Below are positions 17,846-26,372 of a stretch of DNA of 30,119 nt, piece after piece (the first letter of the stretch is position 1; every line of letters begins with the position of its first letter). A model generated the notes under the pieces. It worked only from the letters and a program-made list of their open reading frames with translations. It was not told the origin of the DNA and did not search any database. Location: NCBI GenBank assembly GCA_002385465.1, contig DGDN01000028.1, positions 1-30,119 on the forward strand, written 5' to 3'. This DNA comes from Candidatus Fermentithermobacillaceae bacterium UBA3951 (lineage in GTDB: Bacteria; Bacillota; Sulfobacillia; Fermentithermobacillales; Fermentithermobacillaceae). The translations under genes and the position numbers were made by a program.

Positions 17846-19633
17846 GTGTCTACTACCCAGGTGAAAGGACAGATAACGAAAGTATCCGGGCCCCTGGTGA
17901 TAGCCTCGGGCATGGCCGGCTCCCGCATGTATGACGTGGTGCGAGTCGGGACCATGGGGGTCGTTGGAGAGATTATCGAGCTTAGGGGCGATACCGCCTC
18001 CATCCAGGTCTACGAGGAGACTTCCGGCGTGGGCCCCGGGGAGCCGGTGGTTTCAACGGGAGCGCCTCTTTCCGTCGAGCTCGGACCCGGCCTTATAGGT
18101 GCCATTTATGACGGAATCCAAAGGCCCCTCAACGTCATCGCAAGTATGGCGGGAAGCTATATCGCGAGAGGTCTTGAGGTCCCAGGGCTAGACCACGAGA
18201 AGAAGTGGCACTTCGTGCCGAGAGTGAAACCGGGCGACAGAGTGTCTGCCGGGACGATCCTCGGCGTGGTCCAAGAAACCCCTCTCGTTGAGCACAGGGT
18301 GATGGTCCCTCCGTCGGTGCCGGAGGCTACCGTAAAGAGCATCAATGAAGGAGATTTCACCGTTGTTGAGACCGTCGCCGTGCTGGAAGCCGGCGGGAAC
18401 GAGATACCCGTTGCCATGAGGCAGAGGTGGCCGGTCCGTGAGTCCAGGCCGGTTTTGGAGAAGCTCCCGCCCAAGGAACAGCTCGTAACAGGGCAGAGGG
18501 TCATCGATGCCTTCTTCCCCATAGCCAAAGGCGGCACGGCCTGCGTTCCCGGTCCTTTCGGGAGCGGGAAGACGGTAATCCAGCACCAGCTGGCAAAGTG
18601 GGCCAACGCCGACATCATTGTGTACGTCGGGTGCGGCGAGCGCGGAAACGAGATGACAGACGTCCTCCTTGAGTTCCCCGAGCTCAAGGACCCGCGCAGC
18701 GGCAGGCCTCTTATGGAGCGGACCGTGCTTGTCGCCAATACCTCGAATATGCCGGTAGCTGCGCGTGAGGCGTCTATCTACACGGGGATCACCCTCGCGG
18801 AGTACTACCGCGACATGGGTTACGACGTGGCCATCATGGCCGACTCCACATCTCGCTGGGCGGAAGCCATGCGTGAGATCTCTGGCCGTCTCGAAGAGAT
18901 GCCCGGCGAAGAAGGATATCCCGCGTACCTGGGTTCAAGGCTCGCCGAGTTCTATGAAAGGGCCGGGCGGGTCAAGGTGCTGGGCCAGGGCGATACCGAA
19001 GGCGCGGTGTCGGTTATCGGCGCAGTGTCGCCTCAGGGTGGCGACCTCTCTGAGCCCGTCACCCAGGCCACTTTGCGTATCGTCAAGGTTTTCTGGGGCC
19101 TGGACGACAGGCTCGCCGCGAGGAAGCACTTCCCGGCAATCAACTGGCTCACCAGTTATTCTTTGTATACCGAAAGGCTAGATGAGTATTTCAGGGCGAC
19201 CGCAGGGCCCGATTTCCCCGAGATGCGGGACGAAGCCATGTCAATACTCCAAGAGGAAGCCGAATTATCGGAGATCGTGCGTCTGGTCGGTATTGACTCG
19301 CTGTCGCCTAGGCAGAGGATGATCCTGGACACCGCCAAGTCGCTCCGCGAGGACTTCTTGTACCAAAGCGCGTTCCATGAGGTGGATACCTACTGCTCTC
19401 AGAGGAAACAGTACGGAATACTTCAGGCTATCCTGACGCTCCACCACAAGGCGCTCGAGGCCCTCGATGAGGGGATCCGTATCGAACGGATAACCTCTCT
19501 GCCGGTCAAGGAGCAGATAGCCCGGGCGCGAGTTACTCCCGAAGAAGAGTGGGACGCCACCCACCAGCGCATTATGGCGGCCATTTCGGCCGAGATCGAG
19601 GCAGAATTAGCAGGCGTTAAGGACAGGAGATAA
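17846..19633 (+). CDS. ntpA: V-type ATPase catalytic subunit A
   Basis: Catalytic subunit that hydrolyses or makes ATP. The N-terminal beta-barrel (GQITKVSGPLVIA) is followed by the V/A-type non-homologous bulge region and the nucleotide domain with P-loop GPFGSGKT (236-243), GERGNEMTDVL and the ADSTSRWAEAMRE motif. It is 595 residues, typical of the bacterial/archaeal V/A type. GTG 17846 is chosen over the TTG at 17804, which would overlap subunit F by 35 bases; GGGAGAGG (17825-17832) lies rather far upstream. Like other V-type P-loops it has Phe in the third position, not the F-type sequence. Confidence 0.97.
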   Translation: MSTTQVKGQITKVSGPLVIASGMAGSRMYDVVRVGTMGVVGEIIELRGDTASIQVYEETSGVGPGEPVVSTGAPLSVELGPGLIGAIYDGIQRPLNVIASMAGSYIARGLEVPGLDHEKKWHFVPRVKPGDRVSAGTILGVVQETPLVEHRVMVPPSVPEATVKSINEGDFTVVETVAVLEAGGNEIPVAMRQRWPVRESRPVLEKLPPKEQLVTGQRVIDAFFPIAKGGTACVPGPFGSGKTVIQHQLAKWANADIIVYVGCGERGNEMTDVLLEFPELKDPRSGRPLMERTVLVANTSNMPVAAREASIYTGITLAEYYRDMGYDVAIMADSTSRWAEAMREISGRLEEMPGEEGYPAYLGSRLAEFYERAGRVKVLGQGDTEGAVSVIGAVSPQGGDLSEPVTQATLRIVKVFWGLDDRLAARKHFPAINWLTSYSLYTERLDEYFRATAGPDFPEMRDEAMSILQEEAELSEIVRLVGIDSLSPRQRMILDTAKSLREDFLYQSAFHEVDTYCSQRKQYGILQAILTLHHKALEALDEGIRIERITSLPVKEQIARARVTPEEEWDATHQRIMAAISAEIEAELAGVKDRR

Positions 19634-19656
19634 AGAAGGCATTGGGGGAATTTGGG

Positions 19657-21060
19657 ATGCCGTTGGAATACACGACCATATCAGAAATAGCAGGGCCCCT
19701 CGTAGTGGTGGAACAAGTCCGCGAGGTCCACTACGATGAGCTTGTGGAGGTAGAGACGAGAGACGGACAGATCCGGCGGGGACGCGTCTTGGAAGCCTCT
19801 ACCGGCAGAGCCCTTGTCCAGATATTCGAGGGAACTTCGGGACTGGACGTTACGGGGTCCAAGGTGAGATTCCTCGGGAAGGTTCTGGAGATCCCCGTAT
19901 CCCCTGACATCCTGGGAAGGATCTTCGACGGGGCAGGGAACCCCATCGACGGGGGTCCCAAAATCATTCCCGAGAAGAGGCTGGACATTAACGGCAGCCC
20001 CATCAACCCGTTTGCCCGGGCATACCCGTCTGAGTTCATCCAGACAGGCATCTCGGGTATTGACTGCATGAACCCGCTGGTCCGTGGCCAGAAGCTTCCC
20101 GTGTTTTCAGGCGCCGGCCTACCCCATGCCCAGCTGGCGGCGCAGATCGCTCGCCAAGCCACCGTTCTTACGGGGAGCGAGCCCTTCGCCGTTGTCTTCG
20201 CTGCCATGGGCATTACTTTCGAGGAAGCCGATTACTTCATGACAGACTTCCGCCGCACAGGTGCCATCGACAGGGCAGTGCTTTTCATAAACCTCGCCAA
20301 CGACCCGGTTATCGAGAGAATCGCGACTCCGCGTATGGCCCTTACCGTTGCAGAGTACCTTGCTTTTGAACTCGAGATGCACGTGCTTGTAATTCTAACC
20401 GACATGACGAACTACGCCGAGGCGCTCCGGGAGGTCTCTGCGGCCCGAAAGGAAGTACCTGGCAGGCGCGGTTATCCGGGGTACATGTACACCGACCTCT
20501 CTCAGATCTACGAGCGCGCAGGCCGGATACAGGGGAAAAAGGGCTCAATCACCCAGATCCCGATCCTGACTATGCCGGAAGACGACAAGACTCACCCGAT
20601 CCCCGACCTCACCGGTTACATCACCGAGGGTCAGATCATCTTGTCGCGGGAGCTTCACAAGAAGGGCATCTACCCGCCCATCAACATCTCCATATCCCTT
20701 TCGCGGCTAAAGGACAAAGGTATCGGAAAGGACAAGACTCGCGAAGACCACGCAGACGTTTTGAACCAGCTTTCGGATGCCTACGACCGTGGTAGAGAAG
20801 CCCGGGAGCTCTCGGTTGTCTTGGGCGAAGCGGCCCTCAGCGAAACAGACAAGCTGTTCCTCAAGTTCGCCGATGAGTTTGAAGCCAGGTTCGTGAAACA
20901 GGGAGCCAACGAAAACAGGTCCATTGCCGAGACCCTGGATATCGGTTGGGACCTCATGACCATGCTGCCCATAAGCGAGCTCAAACGTATTTCCGACAGA
21001 AACGCCGAGAAGTACCTGAAACCCAGGATATCCGAAGGCGCCGCCCCGGCGGCCGAATAG
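19657..21060 (+). CDS. ntpB: V-type ATPase regulatory subunit B
   Basis: Non-catalytic nucleotide-site subunit alternating with subunit A in the hexameric head. The 467-residue protein starts MPLEYTTISEIAGPLVVVE and contains FSGAGLPHAQLAAQIARQA in place of a P-loop, ILTDMTNYAEALREVSAARKEVPGRRGYPGYMYTDL and SLSRLKDKGIG, all typical. ATG 19657 is set by GGGGG at 19645-19649; the TTG at 19642 would lie on top of that site. The tail ends in an Ala/Pro-rich stretch. Fifteen bases separate it from subunit D. Confidence 0.97.
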   Translation: MPLEYTTISEIAGPLVVVEQVREVHYDELVEVETRDGQIRRGRVLEASTGRALVQIFEGTSGLDVTGSKVRFLGKVLEIPVSPDILGRIFDGAGNPIDGGPKIIPEKRLDINGSPINPFARAYPSEFIQTGISGIDCMNPLVRGQKLPVFSGAGLPHAQLAAQIARQATVLTGSEPFAVVFAAMGITFEEADYFMTDFRRTGAIDRAVLFINLANDPVIERIATPRMALTVAEYLAFELEMHVLVILTDMTNYAEALREVSAARKEVPGRRGYPGYMYTDLSQIYERAGRIQGKKGSITQIPILTMPEDDKTHPIPDLTGYITEGQIILSRELHKKGIYPPINISISLSRLKDKGIGKDKTREDHADVLNQLSDAYDRGREARELSVVLGEAALSETDKLFLKFADEFEARFVKQGANENRSIAETLDIGWDLMTMLPISELKRISDRNAEKYLKPRISEGAAPAAE

Positions 21061-21075
21061 GAAGGAGACGGGGCT

Positions 21076-21810
21076 TTGGAACTCAGGGTTAGCGCTACCC
21101 GTCAGGAGCTTACGAGGCTAAAGAACCGGGTAAGGATGGCCGCCCGGGGCCACAGGCTCCTTAAGGATAAGCGGGACCAGCTCATGAAGGAGTTCATGGC
21201 CATCGTTCATGAGAACCAGCGGCTTCGCAAAGAGCTCGAGAGGCGACTCAGCGCGGCTTACAGGAGTTTCGCCCAGGCGCGGGCACTTCTCAGCCCGCCG
21301 GTTCTCGAGGAAGCGCTCATGGCGTCAAGTGGACCCGAAGAAGTGTCCATAAGCTACAGGCGCATCATGAACGTCGTCGTCCCCGAAATGGATATCCGGG
21401 GAGCCGGGGAGGAAGGCGAAGAAAGGACCGAAGGGGCGGCGTTGGGAGCGATGCCAGAAGCCGCGCCGGGAGCATCTCAGCGAGGTGCGCCCGGGGAATC
21501 CAGAAAGCGCGCGGTGAACCTGGGCATTCCTCCGTACGGGCTGGCATCAACCTCGTCGGACCTTGACGATGCAATCAAGGAGTTTCAGGGCATCCTTCCC
21601 CTGCTCGTGAAGCTATCGGAAGTTGAACGTAAAATCCAGCTTTTGGCCGATGAGATAGAGAGGACCAGAAGAAGGGTAAACGCCCTGGAATATATACTCA
21701 TCCCTGAGCTGGAAGCCGCCGTCAAAAGCGTTGAAATGCGCCTTGAGGAAATGGACCGGGCCAACGCGTCCAGGCTCATGAAGGTCAAGGATATCGTAAG
21801 GGCACACTGA
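21076..21810 (+). CDS. ntpD: V-type ATPase subunit D (central shaft) with Ala/Gly/Glu-rich insertion
   Basis: Central rotor shaft made of two long antiparallel helices. The N-terminal helix (TRQELTRLKNRVRMAARGHRLLKDKRDQL) and the C-terminal helix (RRRVNALEYILIPELE) are well conserved, as is the GLASTSSDLDDAI turn. At 244 residues it is about 35 longer than usual; the excess is a low-complexity insertion at roughly 112-147 between the two helices, where normal members have a short turn. The start is TTG at 21076 with AAGGAG at 21062-21067. It is the last gene of the operon; no convincing terminator follows. Confidence 0.93.
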   Translation: MELRVSATRQELTRLKNRVRMAARGHRLLKDKRDQLMKEFMAIVHENQRLRKELERRLSAAYRSFAQARALLSPPVLEEALMASSGPEEVSISYRRIMNVVVPEMDIRGAGEEGEERTEGAALGAMPEAAPGASQRGAPGESRKRAVNLGIPPYGLASTSSDLDDAIKEFQGILPLLVKLSEVERKIQLLADEIERTRRRVNALEYILIPELEAAVKSVEMRLEEMDRANASRLMKVKDIVRAH

Positions 21811-22118
21811 GAGTATTCAAAAAGGCTGATGAGTGGCTGGATTGCTAATAGGACACCATTTTTTCCGGGCATCATGGCAAGAAGCAAGGTAGAGACTAAA
21901 GGCAGGCAGAGAGAATAGAACACCGGATTGAAGAAATTAACGAAGTAAAGTCGGAATCACTTTTCGAAAGTTAGGTTTTTTCGATAAGTGTTCTGGGCCC
22001 TGAATTTAAGTTCAAGTAGTTCGAAGTCGAAGTCCAAAGTGAGTTCTCAGCTTCGAGTGAGCTTGCCAAATGAAGTTCCAATCAAAGCCTTCTGGGCGGA
22101 CATGAGGAGCCGGTATCT
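21811..22118 (+). other. 308-base AT-rich gap with hairpins between V-ATPase operon and murA
   Basis: No gene is supported. Base composition is visibly richer in A+T than both neighbours. CACTTTTCGAAA (21958-21969) and TTTCGATAAGTG (21979-21990) form a 12-base inverted repeat with one mismatch and a nine-base loop. A second pair, TCGAAG (22027-22032) and CTTCGA (22051-22056), lies further on within TCGAAGTCGAAG-type repeats. Neither is followed by a T-run, so they are not classical terminators; a regulatory region for murA or a small RNA is possible. The murA ribosome site GAGGAG is at 22104-22109. Confidence 0.5.
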
Positions 22119-23393
22119 TTGAGTCTATTAATACGAGGTGGCAAGCCCTTACGGGGAACAGTCAGGTGTGACGGAGCCAAGAACGCCGCGCTGCCCATCA
22201 TGGCAGGCGCGATCTTGTCAGAAGATATTTCCATAATCGATAACGTGCCGCATCTCCGGGATGTTGAGACCATGTCCAATGTACTTAGATCCATTGGCGC
22301 ATCGGTGCGTGTAAGGGGCAATTCGGTCCTTATCAATCCCGGTAAGCGGCTAAGAAACGAAGCCCCCTACGACTTGGTGAGGATGATGCGGGCTTCGTTC
22401 TTGATTATGGGGCCTCTGCTCGTCCGCCTGGGTGTTGCTTCGGTGCCTCTTCCCGGAGGATGCGCCATCGGCCAAAGGCCGGTTGACCTCCACCTCAAGG
22501 GATTCCAAGCCATGGGGGCCGAGATCTCTGTGGAAGGCGGTTTTGTGAAAGCCCGCGCCGACAAGCTTAAGGGAGCCGAAATCTACCTTGACGTCCCATC
22601 GGTCGGCGCCACCGAGAACATAATGATGGCCGCCGTTGGAGCCGAAGGCGTTACCGTGATTGAGAATGCAGCGCAGGAACCCGAGATTGTCGACCTCGCA
22701 AACTTCCTGAACTCAATGGGAGCCGAGGTGACCGGAGCGGGTACCTCACGCGTGAAGGTGGAGGGTGTCAAGAAACTTACCGGCACCCGCTACAGCATAA
22801 TCCCCGATAGGATCGAAGCTTCTACTTATCTAATCGCGGGGGCCATTACGCGGGGCAAAGTGATGGTCGAAAACGTAATCCCGACTCATATCAGGTCGGT
22901 GCTTGCCAAACTCAAAGAGTGCGGCGCATATCTACTTGAGGGCCCTAGATCCGTTGAAATCGAGATGCCCTCAAGGCCAGCCCCGGTCAATATCAAGACG
23001 CTTCCCTACCCGGGGTTTCCCACCGATGTACAGGCTCCTTTTATGTCCCTCTTGGCTCTCGGACAGGGCACGAGTCTCATATCGGAAACGGTTTTCGAAA
23101 ATCGCTTTAACCACGCCGAAGAGCTTATCCGCATGGGCGCCAAGGTCAAGATCGAAGACTCAAACGCGATTGTAGAAGGAGTGCCAAAGCTGAGCGGTGC
23201 TTCTCTTCAAGCCACGGATCTTCGGGCAGGGGCTTGTCTGGCACTGGCCGCCCTTGCCGCCGAGGGCCAGAGCGAGATCTTCGGCACCGAGCACATATAC
23301 AGAGGATACAGCGATTTCGCCACCAAGCTGCGTCTTCTCGGCGCGGACATTGAGGAGAGCGGGATTCCAAAACGGTCCTACGCCAAATCATAG
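22119..23393 (+). CDS. murA: UDP-N-acetylglucosamine 1-carboxyvinyltransferase
   Basis: First committed enzyme of peptidoglycan synthesis, adding the enolpyruvyl group of PEP to UDP-GlcNAc. The 424-residue protein shows CDGAKNAALPIMAG near the N-terminus, the catalytic cysteine at exactly residue 115 in PGGCAIGQRPVDLHLKG (fosfomycin-sensitive Cys form, not the Asp variant) and YPGFPTDVQAPFM further on. The start is TTG at 22119, set by GAGGAG at 22104-22109. Position after the ATPase operon and upstream of spoIID matches the murAA locus of B. subtilis. It converges on the YwgA-like gene with only 17 bases between stops. Confidence 0.98.
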   Translation: MSLLIRGGKPLRGTVRCDGAKNAALPIMAGAILSEDISIIDNVPHLRDVETMSNVLRSIGASVRVRGNSVLINPGKRLRNEAPYDLVRMMRASFLIMGPLLVRLGVASVPLPGGCAIGQRPVDLHLKGFQAMGAEISVEGGFVKARADKLKGAEIYLDVPSVGATENIMMAAVGAEGVTVIENAAQEPEIVDLANFLNSMGAEVTGAGTSRVKVEGVKKLTGTRYSIIPDRIEASTYLIAGAITRGKVMVENVIPTHIRSVLAKLKECGAYLLEGPRSVEIEMPSRPAPVNIKTLPYPGFPTDVQAPFMSLLALGQGTSLISETVFENRFNHAEELIRMGAKVKIEDSNAIVEGVPKLSGASLQATDLRAGACLALAALAAEGQSEIFGTEHIYRGYSDFATKLRLLGADIEESGIPKRSYAKS

Positions 23394-23410
23394 GGTGCGG
23401 TTCGCTACCA

Positions 23411-23938
23411 TCAGCTTACTGGGAGTCCCTCTAAGAAGCCTTCCTCACGTAAGAAGGAGATCGCCTTGTCGACCTCTGCCTCAGTATAGTCTCGGTCGGG
23501 CTTTAGGCTCTTGATCGAATCGAGCATTTCATCTGTTGACACATGGCATTTCAGGAGGAAAAACACAGTTGCCAGAAGTTCAAGGGTTCGAGAGTCAAGT
23601 TGACTCATTTCCGCGATAAGATGCTTGAACATAGGCGAAAGAGCAGGATTCGCGTACTTCTCGAGAAGGCTACGACCTTGCTGCGTCAGTGAGCAACAAA
23701 GTGCGCTTCCCTGGCCCGCTTGTTTCTCTTCGGTTACAAACCCGAAAGCCTTCATTTCTTCTATCTCAATGGCCAGCTGTTCCGAGAAGGGACCATATAG
23801 GTGATACCTGAACACTTCAGTGAAGGGCCAACCCCTTTGCTGGGCGAGGAAGACCATCTTCTGAAGCTTCTTCCGTCCGGCGATGCTGCCACCTGCGAAG
23901 TCAATAAGCCTAAGCACTTCGGCGTAGTTCTCAAACAC
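23411..23938 (-). CDS. ywgA: YwgA-like protein, partner of the HD phosphohydrolase
   Basis: A soluble protein of about 175 residues resembling Bacillus YwgA: an early GRKKLQKMVFLAQQ, then FRYHLYGPFSEQL and an EIEEMKAFGFV helix, followed by a winged-helix-like LTQQGRSLLEKY. Function unknown. The LQK-(V/F)LAQ ... YGPFS pattern also recalls the Panacea/SocA (DUF4065) domain of antitoxin-like proteins; that is a resemblance seen by eye only. The start is GTG at 23938-23936: AGGAGG (23951-23946) ends seven bases before it and overlaps the stop codon of the HD gene, so the two are translationally coupled. An ATG at 23983 would lie inside the HD gene and lacks this site. GC content is lower than in neighbours. 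Confidence 0.8.
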   Translation of the reverse strand: MFENYAEVLRLIDFAGGSIAGRKKLQKMVFLAQQRGWPFTEVFRYHLYGPFSEQLAIEIEEMKAFGFVTEEKQAGQGSALCCSLTQQGRSLLEKYANPALSPMFKHLIAEMSQLDSRTLELLATVFFLLKCHVSTDEMLDSIKSLKPDRDYTEAEVDKAISFLREEGFLEGLPVS

Positions 23939-23949
23939 ACGTGTCCCTC

Positions 23950-25209
23950 CTACTTCAGTTTTTCTCGAAAGATCCTGCGGCAATCCTCGTCAGGAAGGTA
24001 GACGCGAACTTTCGTTATCCTTTGGCCAGCCACCGACCTGACAGCAGCCGAGATTGTTGATATCTCCACATACTTTCCGGTAGAGCGATCCAACACCAGG
24101 ATGAGAGGTCTTTCATCTTCTTCCTCTTCGACTACCGTATAGTATGAGTATGGCACGGTGGAAGGAGTGTCAAGAAAGACATAGTAATCGGTCTCCTTAT
24201 ACCCCTGCTTGTATACCACTTCTTTTGCGATCTCACTTATGTCCGGTCGAGAAGTGGTTTCTACGCACTTGAACGGACGTCTGTATAGGAAGCGACCTGA
24301 TAGGTCACTGAGCACCTTATCTTCGGAACCCGCCCATTCCTTCACTGCTTGTATGACATCCTGGTCGTCAACGGCCAGATACTCTGAAAGTGACACCTTG
24401 TCACCAAGAAACGGTTTCATAGAGTTTGGACAGACATCGAGTTTTTCCTCTGCGCTTAGCCATTTTGCTCTCTTCCATATTGCCTGGAGTAGTATGTCAA
24501 AGCCCCTGGTAGTCTTATGAAAGTAGATCTGCCAGTATGCGAAGTACCTTGCGAATATGAATTGTTCTGCCAGATACTGATCTCCGAACGCCAGCTGATT
24601 CTGCTGTACGTCGAGAGTGGCAAGGACCCTGTCGACGTCAAACCTTCCGATCGAGTTGCCTGTTGCCAGCGCATCCCTGAGAAGATAGTCCATCCGGTCC
24701 GCATCGAATTGGCTGGAGATGATGTGGTGACAGAGCATGCTTGTTGGACCACCGCGTATTATGCTTGCTACTCTTTCGGGCAGACTCGAATCTATCTCCC
24801 TCAAGACAGAGAAGATGCCTGATTCTTCTGAGGTGATCGCTTCGATCGTCCATTCCTCATGGCCCTTTCCCGTGAGCTTCCCCTCCAACGCATGAGAGAA
24901 CGGGCCATGCCCCACATCATGAAGTAGAGCCGCCAGTTCGCCGGCCAGAATTTCTTCAGAGCAAGGGCACCTGTCGATCGATTCCAGGCGGTCAATGATA
25001 CTACGGAACAGGTGATAGACGCCTAATGAGTGTGCAAATCGACTATGCTCTCCTCCATGATACGTGAGTGATGTAGTGCCTAATTGGCGAATACGCCTCA
25101 ACCTCTGGAACTCCTTAGTGTCCACAATGCGAAGTACTGTATCTCGAGGCAGACTAATGAAGCCATGAACTGGATCTCGGAAGATCTTGGGTTGGGTGGC
25201 TACCACCAC
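23950..25209 (-). CDS. ywfO: HD-domain phosphohydrolase (COG1078, YwfO/SAMHD1-like)
   Basis: A 419-residue metal-dependent phosphohydrolase of the HD superfamily. The family signature DPVHGF is at 12-17; metal and catalytic residues follow in HGGEHSRFAHSLGVYHL (51-67: His55, Arg57, His60) and LLHDVGHGPFSH (95-106: His97, Asp98, His101), with a distal FDADRMDYLLRDA. Relatives such as SAMHD1 and YwfO hydrolyse dNTPs or related nucleotides; the substrate here is not known. The C-terminal part (after about 300) holds a SAMHD1-like extension ending LPDEDCRRIFREKLK. The start is GTG at 25209 (a second GTG follows directly), after GGGAGGAG (25222-25215). It is encoded against all its neighbours and with lower GC, which suggests insertion. 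Confidence 0.92.
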   Translation of the reverse strand: MVVATQPKIFRDPVHGFISLPRDTVLRIVDTKEFQRLRRIRQLGTTSLTYHGGEHSRFAHSLGVYHLFRSIIDRLESIDRCPCSEEILAGELAALLHDVGHGPFSHALEGKLTGKGHEEWTIEAITSEESGIFSVLREIDSSLPERVASIIRGGPTSMLCHHIISSQFDADRMDYLLRDALATGNSIGRFDVDRVLATLDVQQNQLAFGDQYLAEQFIFARYFAYWQIYFHKTTRGFDILLQAIWKRAKWLSAEEKLDVCPNSMKPFLGDKVSLSEYLAVDDQDVIQAVKEWAGSEDKVLSDLSGRFLYRRPFKCVETTSRPDISEIAKEVVYKQGYKETDYYVFLDTPSTVPYSYYTVVEEEEDERPLILVLDRSTGKYVEISTISAAVRSVAGQRITKVRVYLPDEDCRRIFREKLK

Positions 25210-25343
25210 TTACTCTCCTCCCGCCTAGGAGGTTCTACTCCTCAACGATGAGTCCCTTCTTACTTCCCTGACAGGAAGATAACAACAAACGCATGTTCGC
25301 GTGAAGCTAATTCCATTACCCCATTAAGCGCTCTGAGTTGAAG

Positions 25344-25372
25344 TCATAATCGTTTCCTATCAGCCATATTAT
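25344..25372 (+). promoter_or_regulatory. Sigma-E-like sporulation promoter for spoIID
   Basis: TCATAAT (25344-25350) and CATATTAT (25365-25372) are separated by 14 bases, close to the sigma-E pattern (-35 with ATA core, -10 CATACAAT-like, 13-15 spacing). The predicted start falls just before GAGGAGGT at 25383-25390. spoIID belongs to the sigma-E mother-cell regulon in B. subtilis, so place and pattern agree. Confidence 0.6.
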
Positions 25373-25397
25373 CAAGCGTCACGAGGAGGTACGGCGC

Positions 25398-26372
25398 TTG
25401 AAACGGATCCTTTACTTCCTGCTCTTCGTCTTTGGCGTATATCTTGGGCTCCCGGGACCTCGCCCTCAGGGACCGGTCTTCCCTACCCGTCCTCAAGGAG
25501 CCGACCCCATCCTCCGCATCGACGTCTATCATGCAGAGAAAGGGACCGTTGTAAGGCTCGACTTGGAAGACTACGTAAAGGGCGTTGTGGCTTGCGAGAT
25601 GCCTGCTTCAGCTGGCCTGGAAGCCCTCAAGGCCCAGGCCGTACTGGCACGGACTTACGCTTCCCGCAAAATGCGCATCTTGGGAGGCGCTCCAACACGC
25701 CAAGATGCCGACGTGACTTCGGACTACCGCCAGGACCAGGCATGGGCGCCGGTTGAAGAGCTCAAAGAGCGGTGGGGCGCAGTAGGCTGGTGGCTCAACT
25801 GGCCGAAAATCGAAAGGGCTGTCGAGGAGACCCGCGGCCTCATCCTCACGTATAACGCCTCTCCGGCCGAAGTAGTGTTCCATTCAACATGTGGAGGCAG
25901 GACTGAGGCGTCAAAGGATGTGTGGATCAAAGATCTTCCCTACCTCCAAAGCGTCACATGTGATTTTTGTAGCCATTCGCCCTACTATAACCCGCAAACA
26001 GTGACGATTCCCCTCTCGAAGGTGTCCTCTGCCCTGGGAGGCCTTGGTGTGTCCGTACCCGTTTCTACGTTGGCATCAGGAGGTTTTCCCGTCGTCTCGC
26101 AGGTTTCACCGACCGGCAGGATCAAGGAAGTACTTGTCGGTGGAGAGCGTATCCGCGGTCTCGAGTTCCGGATGGCTCTGGGTCTGCGCTCCACTAACCT
26201 GTCTTGGGCGATTCGCGGAAACAACGCCGTATTTCAGGTGAAAGGTTACGGACACGGAGTGGGCATGTGTCAATACGGAGCCGACGGCATGGCCAAACAG
26301 GGCCGCAGCTACAGTGAAATCCTCAGCTACTACTTCCCGGGTACCAAGGTCACCGCGATATTCGAGGAATAG
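25398..26372 (+). CDS. spoIID: Stage II sporulation protein D (lytic transglycosylase of engulfment)
   Basis: Membrane-anchored peptidoglycan lytic transglycosylase that thins and remodels septal wall during engulfment, working with SpoIIM and SpoIIP. One N-terminal hydrophobic anchor (about 4-19) is followed by the SpoIID domain. The catalytic glutamate is Glu67 in ACEMPASAGLEALKAQA, matching Glu88 of B. subtilis. The structural zinc/cysteine region is visible: HSTCGGRTEA followed by VTCDFC. GYGHGVGMCQYGADGMAKQG closes the domain. At 324 residues it is full length. The start is TTG at 25398, seven bases after GAGGAGGT. The sigma-E-like promoter just upstream fits mother-cell expression. Confidence 0.96.
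   Translation: MKRILYFLLFVFGVYLGLPGPRPQGPVFPTRPQGADPILRIDVYHAEKGTVVRLDLEDYVKGVVACEMPASAGLEALKAQAVLARTYASRKMRILGGAPTRQDADVTSDYRQDQAWAPVEELKERWGAVGWWLNWPKIERAVEETRGLILTYNASPAEVVFHSTCGGRTEASKDVWIKDLPYLQSVTCDFCSHSPYYNPQTVTIPLSKVSSALGGLGVSVPVSTLASGGFPVVSQVSPTGRIKEVLVGGERIRGLEFRMALGLRSTNLSWAIRGNNAVFQVKGYGHGVGMCQYGADGMAKQGRSYSEILSYYFPGTKVTAIFEE

Noticed and set aside
23939..23983. Longer ATG start for the YwgA-like protein at 23983
   Set aside because: It lies inside the HD gene and the AGGAGG site at 23946-23951 clearly serves the GTG at 23938.
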